The notes: generated by a model not told the origin, from the letters alone. 64,000 nucleotides of DNA from Ruegeria sp. THAF57 (GCF_903914075.1 NZ_CAIWNQ010000013.1:1-64000), one strand, 5' to 3'. Counted from the first letter of the stretch, positions 41,283 to 51,899 are shown. Numbers and translations are program-made.

Positions 41283-42320
41283 ATGGACAGACACCTGCAA
41301 AGCCGTTCGCCCGGCAGTATCAGAATCCTGTGCGAGGCCGCGCCAAACTACGGGCTGACACCCGACGCGTGCCTGAAGGGAACGGGGCTGAATCCCTTTG
41401 ACCTTTATAACGCCGAGACGCGGGTGTCTCTGGCGCAAGAGGTTGATGTAATTGCAAATTTCCTGCGTCACACACCCGCAAATCCGGGTTTGGGGATCGA
41501 GATCGGGCGACGCTATCGACCCGAGATTTTTGGCATCTGGGGCTATGCCATCCTCAGTAGTCCGACGATGAAAGCGGCGCTGCGGGTGGCGATTGACTTT
41601 GCCAACCTGTCCTTTTTGATCGCGCGGATGGATCTGGACGAAAGCCAGGAACGCCCGATGCTGACGTTTGACGCCACCGGCCTGCCGCCGGATGTCCAGC
41701 CCTTTGTTCTGGCGCGCCATCTTACGGTGCTGGCCAATTTCAGCAAACAGTTGCAGCCCTCTGTCCAAATGCGAGGCTTCCGGTTTCTGACCACTCAGAC
41801 CGACCCCGGTTTTGCCCGTGCCCTGCAAGATGAGCTGGGACTGAACGTGGCGCTGAACAGGGATGTCAACGCCATCATCATGCCTGCCGCGATGCTGGAG
41901 ATGCCGCTGCCCAAATCCGATCCACGCGCGCTGGAATACTGCCGCCAGCAACTCAGCCAATTGCTGAGCGGCACCGAGCCTGAACACCATAGCTGGGCCG
42001 AACGCGTACGCGATGCCATCCTGCCCGAGATTGCCGACAATCCGTCGATGGAATATGCCGCCGGAAAGCTGTCTGTCGCAGAGCGCACTCTGCGCCGCCG
42101 CCTGACCGCCGAGAATACCAGCTTTCGCGAAGTTCTGTCCGACGCGCGCCTGTCCATCGGCAAAGAGCTTTTGACCACCGCCAACATGGACGTGAACACC
42201 GCAGCCTTGCGGTTGGGTTATTCCGAACCCTCCAGCTTTGTGCGCGCCTTTTCCAAACGTTTTGGGATGTCGCCGGGCAGTTGGAGGCGGCAAAAACTGG
42301 ACCAACAGAAACAGACCTGA
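41283..42320 (+). CDS. AraC-family transcriptional regulator (OruR/ArgR-like)
   Basis: This 345-residue protein has an N-terminal effector domain of the arabinose-binding-like type (about residues 20-210; PGLGIEIGRRYRPEIFGIWGYAIL). Two C-terminal helix-turn-helix motifs lie at about 245-335 (AAGKLSVAERTLRRRLTAE; VNTAALRLGYSEPSSFVRAFSKRFGMSP). It is divergent from the operon starting at 41180 and convergent with the thioesterase at 42329. AraC proteins with this layout usually activate a neighbouring catabolic operon, so the GMC/ALDH operon is the likely target. Confidence 0.9.
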   Translation: MDRHLQSRSPGSIRILCEAAPNYGLTPDACLKGTGLNPFDLYNAETRVSLAQEVDVIANFLRHTPANPGLGIEIGRRYRPEIFGIWGYAILSSPTMKAALRVAIDFANLSFLIARMDLDESQERPMLTFDATGLPPDVQPFVLARHLTVLANFSKQLQPSVQMRGFRFLTTQTDPGFARALQDELGLNVALNRDVNAIIMPAAMLEMPLPKSDPRALEYCRQQLSQLLSGTEPEHHSWAERVRDAILPEIADNPSMEYAAGKLSVAERTLRRRLTAENTSFREVLSDARLSIGKELLTTANMDVNTAALRLGYSEPSSFVRAFSKRFGMSPGSWRRQKLDQQKQT

Positions 42321-42328
42321 CGCTCTGT

Positions 42329-42805
42329 TCATTCTTGTTCCGGGAACGTGACCGGATAAGCGGTCTTGAAAATCTCGGGCATGCGCGCGGGGCGGCCGTT
42401 GGTCAGGTTGGTGCAGACGTAATCCGATTTGGCGCGCAATATCGTCTGGCCATCACGCAGCCGGACCACCTGAAACCGGCGGCTAGCTCGTAGGCGGTGA
42501 TCGTTGAGCGACACCCAGTTGAACACCACAACTTCGTCTTCCAGACGGGCCGAAGACAGATAGTCAATCTCATGTCGGGCAACGGCCATGCCCCGGTTCA
42601 ACTCTAGACAGGCTTCTTCGGACAAACCCACATGACGGGTATGCTCCCAAACCGTTGCATCCAGCCATTTCAGATAGACAGTGTTGTTTACGTGGTGAAA
42701 CCCGTCCAGATCATCGGCGGTCACCCGGAACCGTTTCCAGAACGAACCCGGATGATCGGCAAGGTCCGGAATGTCTGCGTCTGTCACTGTTTCACTCTCA
42801 GACAT
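42329..42805 (-). CDS. 4-hydroxybenzoyl-CoA-thioesterase-fold acyl-CoA thioesterase
   Basis: This 158-residue hotdog-fold thioesterase has VTADDLDGFHHVNNTVYLKWLDAT near residue 30, with the catalytic Asp (DDLDG) and the conserved HVNN. LRAKSDYVCTNLTNGRPARMP lies near the C-terminus. The start at 42805 has AAAGGA eight bases upstream; an ATG six codons earlier is less likely. It ends the leftward beta-oxidation locus and may release CoA from dead-end acyl esters. Confidence 0.88.
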   Translation of the reverse strand: MSESETVTDADIPDLADHPGSFWKRFRVTADDLDGFHHVNNTVYLKWLDATVWEHTRHVGLSEEACLELNRGMAVARHEIDYLSSARLEDEVVVFNWVSLNDHRLRASRRFQVVRLRDGQTILRAKSDYVCTNLTNGRPARMPEIFKTAYPVTFPEQE

Positions 42806-42835
42806 TCCGATCCTTTCTTTCATTTCAGCCGGCTC

Positions 42836-43621
42836 TTAAACCGCGATCTTGGAAAAGTCAGGCTCGCGCTTTTCCATAAAGGCCCGGGCGGCTTCGGCGA
42901 ATTCCGGTCCTTGCAGACCCTCAAAGAACTGGCGGAATTCTTCGGCCACACGTTCGGTCAAAGCTTCACCCGATACGTCCCGCAGCAGTGCTCGGGACTT
43001 CATCATCGCCCGCAGCGGCTGTTTGCTGAGTGCGGTGACAGCCTGTTCCGCAGCATCGGCCACCTCGGCCTGCGGCAGAACACGGCTGATCAGACCCAAC
43101 TCATGCGCTTCGGCTGCACCGAACACCCGGCCCAGCAGGATCAGTTCGGCTGCGCGGGGGGCACCCATCAGGCGGGGCAGCAGATACGAAGACCCAGCCT
43201 CGGGCACCACGCCCAGATTGACGAAAGGCATACGGAATTTAGTGTCATCCGCCGCATAGATGATATCGCAATGCAGCAACAAAGTGACGCCGATACCAAC
43301 GGCCAACCCCTCGACCTGCGCCACGATGGGTTTGGGGTAATTGATCAACGACCGAACGAACTGAACCGGGGCTGGTTCCTCGCCTTTTGGCGCATTGAAC
43401 CCGTTCACATCATTGCCGCTGGAAAACACGCCATCCGCACCGCGCAGCCAAACTGCGCGAATGCTGTGATCTTCGGCCGTGCTATCCAGCGCCTCGACCA
43501 TTTGCAGATACATCTCGCGTGAGATGGCGTTCTTTTTGCCCGAATTGTCCATGGTCAGGCGCAAAACCGCGCCCAGCCGTTCGACGATGATCTGCCCGTT
43601 TTTGGGCGCGTCCTGTGTCAT
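42836..43621 (-). CDS. Enoyl-CoA hydratase/isomerase family protein
   Basis: This 261-residue crotonase has FSSGNDVNGFNAP near residue 66, VEGLAVGIGVTLLLHCDIIYA near 104 and MPFVNLGVVPEAGSSYLLPRLMG near 133. The Glu of the EA(G/S)SS region matches the isomerase-type acid/base position, and the first hydratase Glu is replaced by Thr (GVTLLLHCD). This pattern suits an enoyl-CoA isomerase (PaaG-type) better than a hydratase. Its ATG follows the ligase stop directly (TAAATG). Confidence 0.86.
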   Translation of the reverse strand: MTQDAPKNGQIIVERLGAVLRLTMDNSGKKNAISREMYLQMVEALDSTAEDHSIRAVWLRGADGVFSSGNDVNGFNAPKGEEPAPVQFVRSLINYPKPIVAQVEGLAVGIGVTLLLHCDIIYAADDTKFRMPFVNLGVVPEAGSSYLLPRLMGAPRAAELILLGRVFGAAEAHELGLISRVLPQAEVADAAEQAVTALSKQPLRAMMKSRALLRDVSGEALTERVAEEFRQFFEGLQGPEFAEAARAFMEKREPDFSKIAV

Positions 43622-45514
43622 TTACGTAATTCTCCATTTCGGGATAAAGCCCGCCAGCACTTCGCCGACGCGAGCCTCATCATCAGGTGATGCCAATTCT
43701 ATAGCTGCGACTAGCCCCAGTTTCTTGTCATCCGTAACGTCAACAACTCGGGCTTTCAGACCAGCCTCGGCGAATGTGTGATCAAAGATCCGGGTTACAG
43801 CGGCCTTGCGCAGGTCGGGTTTGAAAATTTTGCCCACATTTGTGGTCGGCATCTCGGCCAGAATATCCAGATGTTTCGGCACGGCCGCCTTTTCATGAAT
43901 ATGTTGCTTGGCAAAGGTCATCAGTTCATCCGTGGTGGCGGTTTTGCCTTCGACCAGCTGAACAAAGGCGCAGGGCAGTTCACCCGCGTGTTTGTCGGGC
44001 TGGCCCACGGCAGCAACCAGTGCAACGGCTGGATGAGCGGCCAGTGCTTCTTCGATTTCGGCGGGGTCGATGTTGTGACCGCCGCGAATGATCAGATCCT
44101 TGCTGCGCCCTGTGATCCAGATGAACCCGTCGCTGTCGATCCGACCCAGATCACCGGTGCGAAGGTACTTGTCCATCACGAACAGGCCTTCGTTCTTGTC
44201 GGCCTCGAGATAAGTCTCGCCCGGGACCGCGCCGGGGGAGGCAATGCAGATCTCACCGATTTCATCCACGCCCAACTCGCGACGGGCACTGCCATCCGGA
44301 GCAATGTCCAGAATCTTGATGTCGCAATAAGGCGTCGGTACACCGACCGAACCGATTTTGCGGCTGCCGTCAACTGGGTTAACCGAGGCCACACAGGTGT
44401 TTTCAGTCATCCCGTAAGCTTCGATAATGGTGATGCCCGTCGCGTCTTCGAACCGGTTAGCCAGTTGCAGCGGCATCGGAGACGAGGCACAGGCCGCAAA
44501 GCGCATGGTCGACAGATCGGCGTTCACGGGATGCTGCAACAAAGCGGCCGCGGCGGTGGGAACCATGACAAGGAAATTGGCCTGATACCGCTCGCACAGT
44601 TTCCAGAAGTTTTCGAACACGCCCTCGCCCCGGAAGCCTTGCGGCGTGGCCATCACGAAATGGCTGCCGGTCTGCAAAGTCGCCTGAAGGATCGGATGCG
44701 CGGCCATGACGTGGAACATGGGCAGCGGGCAGATGATGTTTTCGCCGGGTTGCAGGATTTCCTGCCGCAACGCCCATCCCTGATAGAGGATGCCCGACAC
44801 CCGGTGCTGTGCCACTTTGGGCGTTCCGGTGGTGCCGCCCGTGTGGAAATAGGCGGCAACGCGATCCTCTTGCGTGTCCTCGAACAACAGACGGTCCGAG
44901 GGCTGCGACTTACGCGCCTTGGTCCAGTGCAGGATGCGCGCGTGGTGATGGTTGGGGTTCTTGGGCCGGATCAGCGGCGCGATCCAGGACTTCGGCGGCG
45001 TCAGATAATGCAGCAGATCGACCTGCACGATGGTCTTGACGCTGGGCGCAAAGGACACGGCCTTAGCAGCCTTTTGCGCTAGATCGGTCTTGGGAAAGCG
45101 GCGCAGGGTGACAACGACCTTGGCATTGGTCTCGCGCAGGATCGCACTGATCTGTTCCGCCTCAAGCAGCGGGTTGATCGGGTTGACGATGCCCACGCAC
45201 ATGGCAGCCAGCGTGGCCACAACCGTTTCATTGCTGTTGGGCAGGATCAGCGCAACGGCGTCATCCTTGCCTACGCCCAGTTCATGAAACAGGTTCGCCA
45301 TCTGTGTCACCTGCGCCAGCAGCTCCGCATAGGTCAGCGTTTCAACCTTGTCTTTCGGATCTGACGTGATCTGAAACGACAGCGCCTTGTTGTCGGGTGC
45401 AGACGCTGCCACCGACGACAGCATGTGATAGATGCTTTTGTGTTCCTGCCGGGCGCTCCACGGCATTTCAGCCTCAAGAGACCGGGCCTTTTGAATGTTA
45501 ATATTGTCGAGCAT
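43622..45514 (-). CDS. Acyl-CoA synthetase (large AMP-binding enzyme, copy 2)
   Basis: This 630-residue adenylate-forming ligase has FHTGGTTGTPKVAQHR (P-loop) near residue 222, EAYGMTENTCVASVNP near 370, LRTGDLGRIDSDGFIWITGR near 462 and a C-terminal Lys in TTNVGKIFKPDL. The start at 45514 has GGGGAGG before it. It belongs to the same subgroup as the ligase at 35191-37122. It is placed between the isomerase and the FadJ-like gene, where it should load the acid that the following enzymes degrade. Confidence 0.87.
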   Translation of the reverse strand: MLDNINIQKARSLEAEMPWSARQEHKSIYHMLSSVAASAPDNKALSFQITSDPKDKVETLTYAELLAQVTQMANLFHELGVGKDDAVALILPNSNETVVATLAAMCVGIVNPINPLLEAEQISAILRETNAKVVVTLRRFPKTDLAQKAAKAVSFAPSVKTIVQVDLLHYLTPPKSWIAPLIRPKNPNHHHARILHWTKARKSQPSDRLLFEDTQEDRVAAYFHTGGTTGTPKVAQHRVSGILYQGWALRQEILQPGENIICPLPMFHVMAAHPILQATLQTGSHFVMATPQGFRGEGVFENFWKLCERYQANFLVMVPTAAAALLQHPVNADLSTMRFAACASSPMPLQLANRFEDATGITIIEAYGMTENTCVASVNPVDGSRKIGSVGVPTPYCDIKILDIAPDGSARRELGVDEIGEICIASPGAVPGETYLEADKNEGLFVMDKYLRTGDLGRIDSDGFIWITGRSKDLIIRGGHNIDPAEIEEALAAHPAVALVAAVGQPDKHAGELPCAFVQLVEGKTATTDELMTFAKQHIHEKAAVPKHLDILAEMPTTNVGKIFKPDLRKAAVTRIFDHTFAEAGLKARVVDVTDDKKLGLVAAIELASPDDEARVGEVLAGFIPKWRIT

Positions 45515-45583
45515 CTGAACCTCCCCATTCAACGCGATATCTATAAGAGGCACCGGACAGGACAGCCCGGTGCCCCTGATGAT

Positions 45584-47764
45584 TTAGGCGGCGAACCGTC
45601 CGTAGAAGGTTTCACCCTTGTCGGCCATTTCACGCAGCAAAGCGGGGGCCTTGAACCGCTCGCCATGCTGGGCTTCAAGCTGCTCGCACATCTCTACGGC
45701 CTTCGAGGCACCGACGATATCCAACCAACCGAACGGGCCACCGGACCAAGGCGCGAAGCCCCAACCCAGTACCGCGCCCACGTCACCTTCGCGGATGTCC
45801 AGCAGAACATTTTCTTCCAGCGCGCGGACGGCTTCCAGCACCTGAACCAGCATCAGACGGTTCTGAACATCTTCGACCGAAGGCTGGTTTTCGGCCAGCG
45901 GGAATTCGTCGTTGAAGCCCGTCCACAGGTCCAGACGCTTGCCCTTTTCGTCATACTCGTAGAAGCCCGCATTGGCTTTGCGGCCCAGACGCCCCTGCCC
46001 TTCAAGGAACGAGATGACCTTGTAGGACAGCGGATCGACACTGTCTTCGCCTTCCTGCTGCATGGTCGCACGGGCGATCTTGCCCAGCAGATCGACGCTG
46101 GTCTCATCCATCAGTTGCAGCGACCCGACGGGGAAGCCCAGCAGACGGCCCGCGTTGTTGATCAGCGGCAGCGCAATGCCTTCACCGGCCATGCGGTACG
46201 CCTCGTAGCCCGAGGGCACGATGCAGCGGTTGGCGTAGAAATAGCGCGCGTCATTGACCACGATCGGCGTCTTGCGGATCTGGCGCACGAAGTCCAGCGC
46301 CTTGGCCACCGCACGGTCGCCGGTTTCCTTGCCCTTGATGATTTCCACCAGCAGCATCTTGTCGACGGGGCTGAAGAAGTGGATGCCGATGAACTGCTCG
46401 GGGCGCACCGATGCCTTGGCCAGACCGGTGATCGGCAGCGTCGAGGTGTTGGACGCAAAGATCGCATCCTCGGGGATGATCGCCTCGACCTTTTTGGTCA
46501 TCTCGGCCTTGACGCCGGGATCTTCGAACACGGCCTCCACGATCAGGTCCACGTCTTTCAGCAGCTCAAGATCGGTCGAAGCGGTGATCTTCGACAGCAG
46601 CGCCTCTTTCTTTTCCTCGGTGGATTTGCCACGGGAAATCGCCTTGTCCATCAGATTGGTGGTATAGGCTTTGCCCTTGTCGGCGGCCTCTTGTGTCTGG
46701 TCGATCAGGACGACTTCGATCCCGGCCTTGGCCGACACGTTGGCAATGCCCGCGCCCATCATGCCTGCACCCAGAATACCGACCTTTTTCACGGTCTGAT
46801 CAGGGACGTCGGGGCGGTTCGCGCCTTTTTCCAGCGCACCCTTGTTCAGGAACAGCGTGCGGATCATTGCAGCCGAGGACGGGTTCATCAACAGGTTGTT
46901 GAACCAGCGCGCCTCGACCTTCAGGGCGGTGTCGAAAGGCACCAGCGCACCGTTATACGCGGCGTTCAGCAGCGCATCCACAGCCGGGAAAGCGCCCTGA
47001 GTCTGACCGCGCGCCATGACCACCGATCCGGCAAAGGTCATGAAACCCTGCGGGTGATAGGGGGCACCGCCGGGCATCTTGTACCCTTTGACATCCCAGG
47101 GCTTCAGAATGTCGGCATCGGTTGCATTCAGCACCCATTCGCGCGCCGCCGCAACCGGATCATCCGCGATCTCGTCGATCAGACCGGCCTTCTTGGCAGC
47201 ATCCGGCGACAGAGTCTTGCCCTGCAACAGGTAAGGCGCCGCCGCCATCAGACCGAACTTGCGGATCAGACGGGTGGTGCCGCCGCCGCCGGGGAACACA
47301 CCGACCAGAATCTCGGGCAGGCCGATCTTGGCTTTGGGGTTGGGCGCGCAGAAAATGCGGTGTGTGGCCAGAGCCACCTCATACCCCGCACCAAGAGCCG
47401 TGCCAGGCAGCGCCGTGGCATAGGGCTTGCCGCCCTTGTTGGTCTTGGGGTCCATGTTGTTGCGTTCCATCGCACGCATGATGTGATGGGCCTTCATGGT
47501 GTTTTCGAGCATCTCGTCGGGCTTGCCCGCCCATCTCTCGGCCACACCGGCCAGCATGTTCAGATCGGCGCCTGCGGCAAAGCTGCCGGGCTTGGCCGAG
47601 GTCAGAACAACGCCCTTGATCTCATCATCGGCATTGGCCGCATCCACAGCCGCCTTGAGGTCTTCGATGCCCTGTTCGGTCAGGACGTTCATGGATTTCC
47701 CGGGCAGATCCCAGGTGATGATGGCCACGCCATCGTCATGTTTGGTCAGGGTAAATTCAGTCAT
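45584..47764 (-). CDS. fadJ: Fused enoyl-CoA hydratase / 3-hydroxyacyl-CoA dehydrogenase
   Basis: This 726-residue bifunctional beta-oxidation protein has an N-terminal crotonase domain (about 1-190; FAAGADLNMLAG, ALGAGYEVALATH with catalytic Glu, FPGGGGTTRLIRKFG). An NAD-binding domain starts near 310 (VGILGAGMMGAGIANVSAKAG) and the C-terminal dehydrogenase domains run to 720. The start at 47764 has AGGAGA upstream. It performs hydration and oxidation in sequence. It is followed upstream by thiolase and acyl-CoA dehydrogenase genes in the usual Rhodobacterales order. Confidence 0.92.
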   Translation of the reverse strand: MTEFTLTKHDDGVAIITWDLPGKSMNVLTEQGIEDLKAAVDAANADDEIKGVVLTSAKPGSFAAGADLNMLAGVAERWAGKPDEMLENTMKAHHIMRAMERNNMDPKTNKGGKPYATALPGTALGAGYEVALATHRIFCAPNPKAKIGLPEILVGVFPGGGGTTRLIRKFGLMAAAPYLLQGKTLSPDAAKKAGLIDEIADDPVAAAREWVLNATDADILKPWDVKGYKMPGGAPYHPQGFMTFAGSVVMARGQTQGAFPAVDALLNAAYNGALVPFDTALKVEARWFNNLLMNPSSAAMIRTLFLNKGALEKGANRPDVPDQTVKKVGILGAGMMGAGIANVSAKAGIEVVLIDQTQEAADKGKAYTTNLMDKAISRGKSTEEKKEALLSKITASTDLELLKDVDLIVEAVFEDPGVKAEMTKKVEAIIPEDAIFASNTSTLPITGLAKASVRPEQFIGIHFFSPVDKMLLVEIIKGKETGDRAVAKALDFVRQIRKTPIVVNDARYFYANRCIVPSGYEAYRMAGEGIALPLINNAGRLLGFPVGSLQLMDETSVDLLGKIARATMQQEGEDSVDPLSYKVISFLEGQGRLGRKANAGFYEYDEKGKRLDLWTGFNDEFPLAENQPSVEDVQNRLMLVQVLEAVRALEENVLLDIREGDVGAVLGWGFAPWSGGPFGWLDIVGASKAVEMCEQLEAQHGERFKAPALLREMADKGETFYGRFAA

Positions 47765-47787
47765 ATCTTTTCTCTCCTGATCCGGCG

Positions 47788-48999
47788 TTACACGCGTTCG
47801 ATGATTGTGGCCGAGCCCATACCCGCCCCGATACACAATGTTGCCAGTCCGGTTTCCTTGTCGGTGCGCTCCATCTCGTCCAGCAGAGTGCCCAGAATGA
47901 TGGCCCCCGTGGCCCCCATGGGGTGGCCCATGGCGATCGCGCCGCCGTTGACGTTCAGCTTGTCTATGTCGACGCCGAAATACCGCTGCCAGCGCAACAC
48001 AACCGAGGCAAAGGCTTCGTTCACCTCGAACAGGTCGATATCGTCAATGGACATGCCTGCACGGGCCAGAATCTTTTCGGTCACGGGCACCGGGCCGGTC
48101 AGCATGATGGTCGGGTCCGAGCCGATCTTGGCCGTCGCTTTGAACCGGGCGCGCGGCTTCAGGCCGTATTTCTCGCCGAATTCCTTGTTGCCGATCACGA
48201 TGCCCGCGGCACCGTCCACGATACCAGACGAGTTGCCCGCATGGTGGATGTGATTGATCTTTTCCAGATGCGGGTATTTCATCAGCGCGATCTTGTCGAA
48301 ACCGGGCATGGCTTCGCCCTGTTCCTTGAACGAGGGTTTCAGACCGGCCAGATTGTCCACCGTGGTGCCCGGACGCATATGTTCGTCATGATCCAGCATC
48401 AGCGCGCCGTTCACGTCACGCACGGCAACCATGGATTTGTCGAACCGGCGCGCCTGCCAAGCGGCCGCGGCACGGTTCTGGCTTTCGACACCGTAGGCAT
48501 CCGCATCCTCGCGGGAGATACCGTACATCGACGCGATGATGTCCGAGGAAATCCCCTGCGGCACCATATAGGCCGGGATGGCAACAGCCGGGTCCACACC
48601 CAGCGCACCACCGTCCGACCCCATGGGCACGCGGCTCATGCTTTCCACGCCGCCCGCGATATAGCCATCGCCGTCGCCGCCTTTGACCTGACTGGCCGCC
48701 ATGTTCACGGCCTCAAGCCCCGAGGCGCAGAACCGGTTGATCGTCACACCAGGCAGCGCGTCACCAAAATCGGATTCCAGCACAGCAGAGCGGGCGATAT
48801 TCGCACCCTGTTCGCCAACCTGATGGACATTGCCCCAGATCACGTCCTCGATGCCTTCGGCATCCAAATTGTTACGCTGCTTCAGTTCATCAAGCACAAT
48901 CGAAGACAGGCGCACGGCCGGTACTTCGTGAAGGCTTCCGTCTTTGCGGCCTTTCCCGCGCGGTGTGCGAACGGCATCATAGATGTAGGCTTCGGTCAT
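47788..48999 (-). CDS. fadA: Acetyl-CoA C-acyltransferase (thiolase)
   Basis: This 403-residue thiolase has the acylated Cys in [21 protein letters not shown] near residue 90. [19 protein letters not shown] with catalytic His lies near 358, and [13 protein letters not shown] with the second Cys near 390. It cleaves 3-ketoacyl-CoA to acetyl-CoA and a shortened acyl-CoA. AAGGAG precedes the ATG. It is coupled by proximity (23 bases) to the fused dehydrogenase downstream, with which it should form the trifunctional complex. Confidence 0.93.
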   Translation of the reverse strand: MTEAYIYDAVRTPRGKGRKDGSLHEVPAVRLSSIVLDELKQRNNLDAEGIEDVIWGNVHQVGEQGANIARSAVLESDFGDALPGVTINRFCASGLEAVNMAASQVKGGDGDGYIAGGVESMSRVPMGSDGGALGVDPAVAIPAYMVPQGISSDIIASMYGISREDADAYGVESQNRAAAAWQARRFDKSMVAVRDVNGALMLDHDEHMRPGTTVDNLAGLKPSFKEQGEAMPGFDKIALMKYPHLEKINHIHHAGNSSGIVDGAAGIVIGNKEFGEKYGLKPRARFKATAKIGSDPTIMLTGPVPVTEKILARAGMSIDDIDLFEVNEAFASVVLRWQRYFGVDIDKLNVNGGAIAMGHPMGATGAIILGTLLDEMERTDKETGLATLCIGAGMGSATIIERV

Positions 49000-49038
49000 T
49001 ATTTTCTCCTTTTAGGCCTGGCCCAAATTCTGGATTTA

Positions 49039-50817
49039 TCAGAACGCTTCGACGTCCATCTCCATCACGGGGGCCGCAGTTGTCTTGATGCGGGCCAGAT
49101 GGGTGGCGGTCATTGGCAGATGGCGGGTGTTGTAGAAACGCGCACTTAGCAGCTTGGCGTCGTGGAATGCAGGGTCTTCACTGCCTGCGGCCAGCGCAGC
49201 TTGCGACGCAACCGCCTGCAGGCCCCACATGTAACCCAGCAGCACATGACCGAACAAATGCATGAAGTCATACGACCCCGACAGCGTCGCGTTGATGTCT
49301 TTCATGCCATTCTGAACAAAGGTCATCGCCGCAGTTTGCAGATCGTTCAGCGCGGCCTTCAGCGGTGCGATCACCTCGGCGCCGATGGTTTCATCATCCT
49401 TGTGCTCGGCGATGAAACCGCTGACAAGAGCGATGAAATCACGGAAGGCCTTGCCGTTGTCGGAGGGCAGTTTGCGGGCCACCAGATCCAGGGCCTGAAT
49501 GCCATTTGCGCCCTCATAGATCTGAGCAATACGCGCGTCGCGCAGACATTGGCTCAGGCCCCATTCCTCGATATAGCCGTGGCCGCCCAAGATCTGCTGG
49601 GACTGCACCGCCATGTCAAAGCCCTTATCCGAGCAGAACCCTTTCATGACCGGAGTCAGCAGGCTGATCAGCGCCAGCGCATCAGCGTCGTTGTTGCGAT
49701 GCGCCTGGTCCAGCTTCATTGACGACCACACACCCAAGGCGCGGCCCGCTTCCACAAAGCTTTTCTGATCCATCAGGTTGCGGCGGATGTCGGGATGCAC
49801 GATCAGCGGGTCGGCGGGACCTTCGGGGTTTTTCACGCCCGTCACGTCACGGCCCTGAAGGCGGTCCTTGGCATAGGCCAGCGCGTTTTGATAGCCCAGC
49901 TCGGCGGCCGAAACCCCCTGTAGGGCGGCGCCGATGCGGGCCTCGTTCATCATGGTGAACATGGCGCGCATACCCTTGTTGACCTCGCCCACCAGATACC
50001 CGGTCGCGCCGTCATAGTTCATCACGCAAGTGGCATTGCCGTGAATACCCATCTTCTTTTCCAGATTGCCCACCGACACACCGTTGCGCGCACCCAGCGA
50101 GCCGTCCTCGTTCACCAGAAACTTGGGCACGATGAAAAGCGAGATACCCTTGACGTTGTTCGGCTCGCCCGGAATTTTCGCCAGCACCAGATGGATGATG
50201 TTCTCGGCCATGTCGTGATCGCCGGACGAGATGAAGATCTTCTGGCCCGACACCTTATAGGTGCCATCTTCCTGAGGTTCCGCCTTGGTGCGAAGCAGTC
50301 CCAGATCGGTGCCGCAATGCGGTTCCGTCAGGTTCATGGTGCCGGTCCATTTGCAGCTGACCATGTTGGGCAGATAGGTGTTCTTCTGCTCGTCCGACGC
50401 ATGAGCCAGCAGGGCCGAGGCCGCCCCATGGGTCAGGCCGGGGTACATGATCAGCGCGTGGTTGGCCGCCGAGAACATCTGGTTCACGGCCGTATGCATG
50501 ACAAACGGCATGTTCTGGCCGCCGTATTCTTCGGGCATGTCGATGCCCGGCCAGCCGCCGTCGCGCAGCGCATCAAACGCTTCGGAAAAGCCGGTGGGTG
50601 TCCGCACGACACCGTTTTCCAGCGTGCAGCCTTCCTGATCGCCGGTCTGGTTCACCGGAGACATCACCTCGGACGCCAGCTTGCCTGCCTCTCCGATCAC
50701 GGCCGTCGTAAAATCGCGGTCCAGGTCTTCGTAACCCGGAATGTTCTGCGACGACAGATCGAACACGTCCTGCGTCAGATACGCATAATCTTTGGTAGGT
50801 GCGGTATAGGAAGGCAT
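49039..50817 (-). CDS. Acyl-CoA dehydrogenase with extended C-terminus
   Basis: This 592-residue acyl-CoA dehydrogenase is of the large two-domain type that includes FadE-like and DmdC-like enzymes. FAD-contacting [13 protein letters not shown] is near residue 163, [23 protein letters not shown] near 405, and the catalytic Glu lies in [15 protein letters not shown] near 433. A C-terminal ~120-residue helical extension follows. It makes the first double bond in beta-oxidation. Assignment to DMSP degradation is not warranted from this locus; fatty or cyclic acyl-CoA is more likely given the neighbours. Confidence 0.9.
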   Translation of the reverse strand: MPSYTAPTKDYAYLTQDVFDLSSQNIPGYEDLDRDFTTAVIGEAGKLASEVMSPVNQTGDQEGCTLENGVVRTPTGFSEAFDALRDGGWPGIDMPEEYGGQNMPFVMHTAVNQMFSAANHALIMYPGLTHGAASALLAHASDEQKNTYLPNMVSCKWTGTMNLTEPHCGTDLGLLRTKAEPQEDGTYKVSGQKIFISSGDHDMAENIIHLVLAKIPGEPNNVKGISLFIVPKFLVNEDGSLGARNGVSVGNLEKKMGIHGNATCVMNYDGATGYLVGEVNKGMRAMFTMMNEARIGAALQGVSAAELGYQNALAYAKDRLQGRDVTGVKNPEGPADPLIVHPDIRRNLMDQKSFVEAGRALGVWSSMKLDQAHRNNDADALALISLLTPVMKGFCSDKGFDMAVQSQQILGGHGYIEEWGLSQCLRDARIAQIYEGANGIQALDLVARKLPSDNGKAFRDFIALVSGFIAEHKDDETIGAEVIAPLKAALNDLQTAAMTFVQNGMKDINATLSGSYDFMHLFGHVLLGYMWGLQAVASQAALAAGSEDPAFHDAKLLSARFYNTRHLPMTATHLARIKTTAAPVMEMDVEAF

Positions 50818-50850
50818 AAGATGCGCTTTCTTCTGTTAAGTCTGGAAAGG

Positions 50851-50877
50851 CCCGGCCGCATCCAAGGCGCGGCCGGG
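50851..50877. other. GC-rich intercistronic hairpin
   Basis: CCCGGCCGC-N9-GCGGCCGGG forms a perfect 9-bp stem in the 104-base gap between the acyl-CoA dehydrogenase and the nitronate monooxygenase-like gene. No U-tract follows on either strand. It may cause partial attenuation or mark an mRNA processing point in the long leftward transcript. Confidence 0.5.
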
Positions 50878-50921
50878 AGTGGAATTCGAATACGGGGAGA
50901 AGTACCGAATTCCGTAAAGGC

Positions 50922-51899
50922 TTAGGCGTTCAGGAAACCACCGAGGCGTTTGTTGATGATGTCGTCGGCCTCGGTCATGATCCGGTCGATCAGCTCCTGA
51001 CAGGTCGGGATATCGTTGATCAGGCCCGCAACCATGCCGCAGGACCATGCGCCTGCATCCATGTCGCCTTCTTTCATGATGCGGGGATAGACGCCCGCGA
51101 CTTTGTCCATGATGTCTTCGAAGGTGATCTTGTCGCCAAGTTCCTTTTCCTTCTCGATCAGCGCTTCAACCGCAGGGTTGGTCAGCACGCGTTCGGTGTT
51201 GCGCAGCGGGCGCATGACCAGACGGGTGTCCAGTTCGGACGCAGCGACGACAGCCTCTTTGACGTTCTGGTGGACCGGTGCCTCTTTTGTGGCCAGAAAA
51301 CGCGTGCCCATGTTCATGCCATCAGCGCCCATCGCCATCGACGCCACCAGCGAACGACCATCTGCCTGACCGCCCGACGCGACAAAGGGGATTTCAAGCT
51401 CATCTGCGGCGCGCGGCAGCAGGATCATGTTGGGGATGTCGTCTTCGCCCGGGTGGCCGCCGCATTCGAAACCGTCCACGGAAACGGCGTCACAGCCTAT
51501 CTCTTGCGCCTTGAGAGCGTGGCGCACCGAGGTGCATTTGTGGATCACCTTGATGCCCGCCTCTTTCAGATAGAGCATCACCTGCGACGGGTTGCGGCCT
51601 GCGGTTTCCACCGCCTTAACGCCACCCTCGATGATCGCCTTGACGTAGCCCGGATAGTCCGGCGTGTTGACGATCGGCAGGAAGGTCAGGTTCACCGCAA
51701 TGGGTTTGTCGGTCATGTCGCGGCAGCGCGCGATTTCATTTGCCAGATCCTTGGGCGACCCCAGCGACAGCGCCGTGATCGTGCCCAGACCACCGGCATT
51801 GGAAACGGCTGCAGCCATTTCAGCGTAGCCAACCATGTGCATCCCGCCCTGAATGATGGGGTGCTGGATGCCGAACATTTCGGTGATTGCAGTTTTCAT
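50922..51899 (-). CDS. Nitronate monooxygenase-like FMN protein (copy 1)
   Basis: This 325-residue TIM-barrel flavoprotein of the 2-nitropropane-dioxygenase group starts ITEMFGIQHPIIQGGMHMVGYAEMAAAVSNAGGLGTI. GCDAVSVDGFECGGHPGEDD is near residue 145 and the FMN phosphate site FVASGGQADGRSLVASMAMGADGMNMGT near 185. The start at 51899 has GAGGA eight bases upstream. The catalytic His of true nitronate monooxygenases aligns with GGHPG. In CoA-catabolic loci such proteins often act as enoyl reductases, which may apply here. Confidence 0.87.
   Translation of the reverse strand: MKTAITEMFGIQHPIIQGGMHMVGYAEMAAAVSNAGGLGTITALSLGSPKDLANEIARCRDMTDKPIAVNLTFLPIVNTPDYPGYVKAIIEGGVKAVETAGRNPSQVMLYLKEAGIKVIHKCTSVRHALKAQEIGCDAVSVDGFECGGHPGEDDIPNMILLPRAADELEIPFVASGGQADGRSLVASMAMGADGMNMGTRFLATKEAPVHQNVKEAVVAASELDTRLVMRPLRNTERVLTNPAVEALIEKEKELGDKITFEDIMDKVAGVYPRIMKEGDMDAGAWSCGMVAGLINDIPTCQELIDRIMTEADDIINKRLGGFLNA

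Noticed and set aside
45425-48253. A very long open frame (over 900 codons) on the + strand, opposite the ligase, FadJ and thiolase genes
   Set aside because: It is antisense to three clear enzyme genes with complete motifs. Its translation is rich in Arg, Gln, His and Gly with no recognisable domain, a normal shadow effect in GC-rich DNA.
49039-50817. Assignment of the large acyl-CoA dehydrogenase as DmdC (DMSP pathway)
   Set aside because: Length and layout fit, but no dmdA, dmdB or dmdD partner is nearby and the context is general beta-oxidation, so a specific name is not justified.
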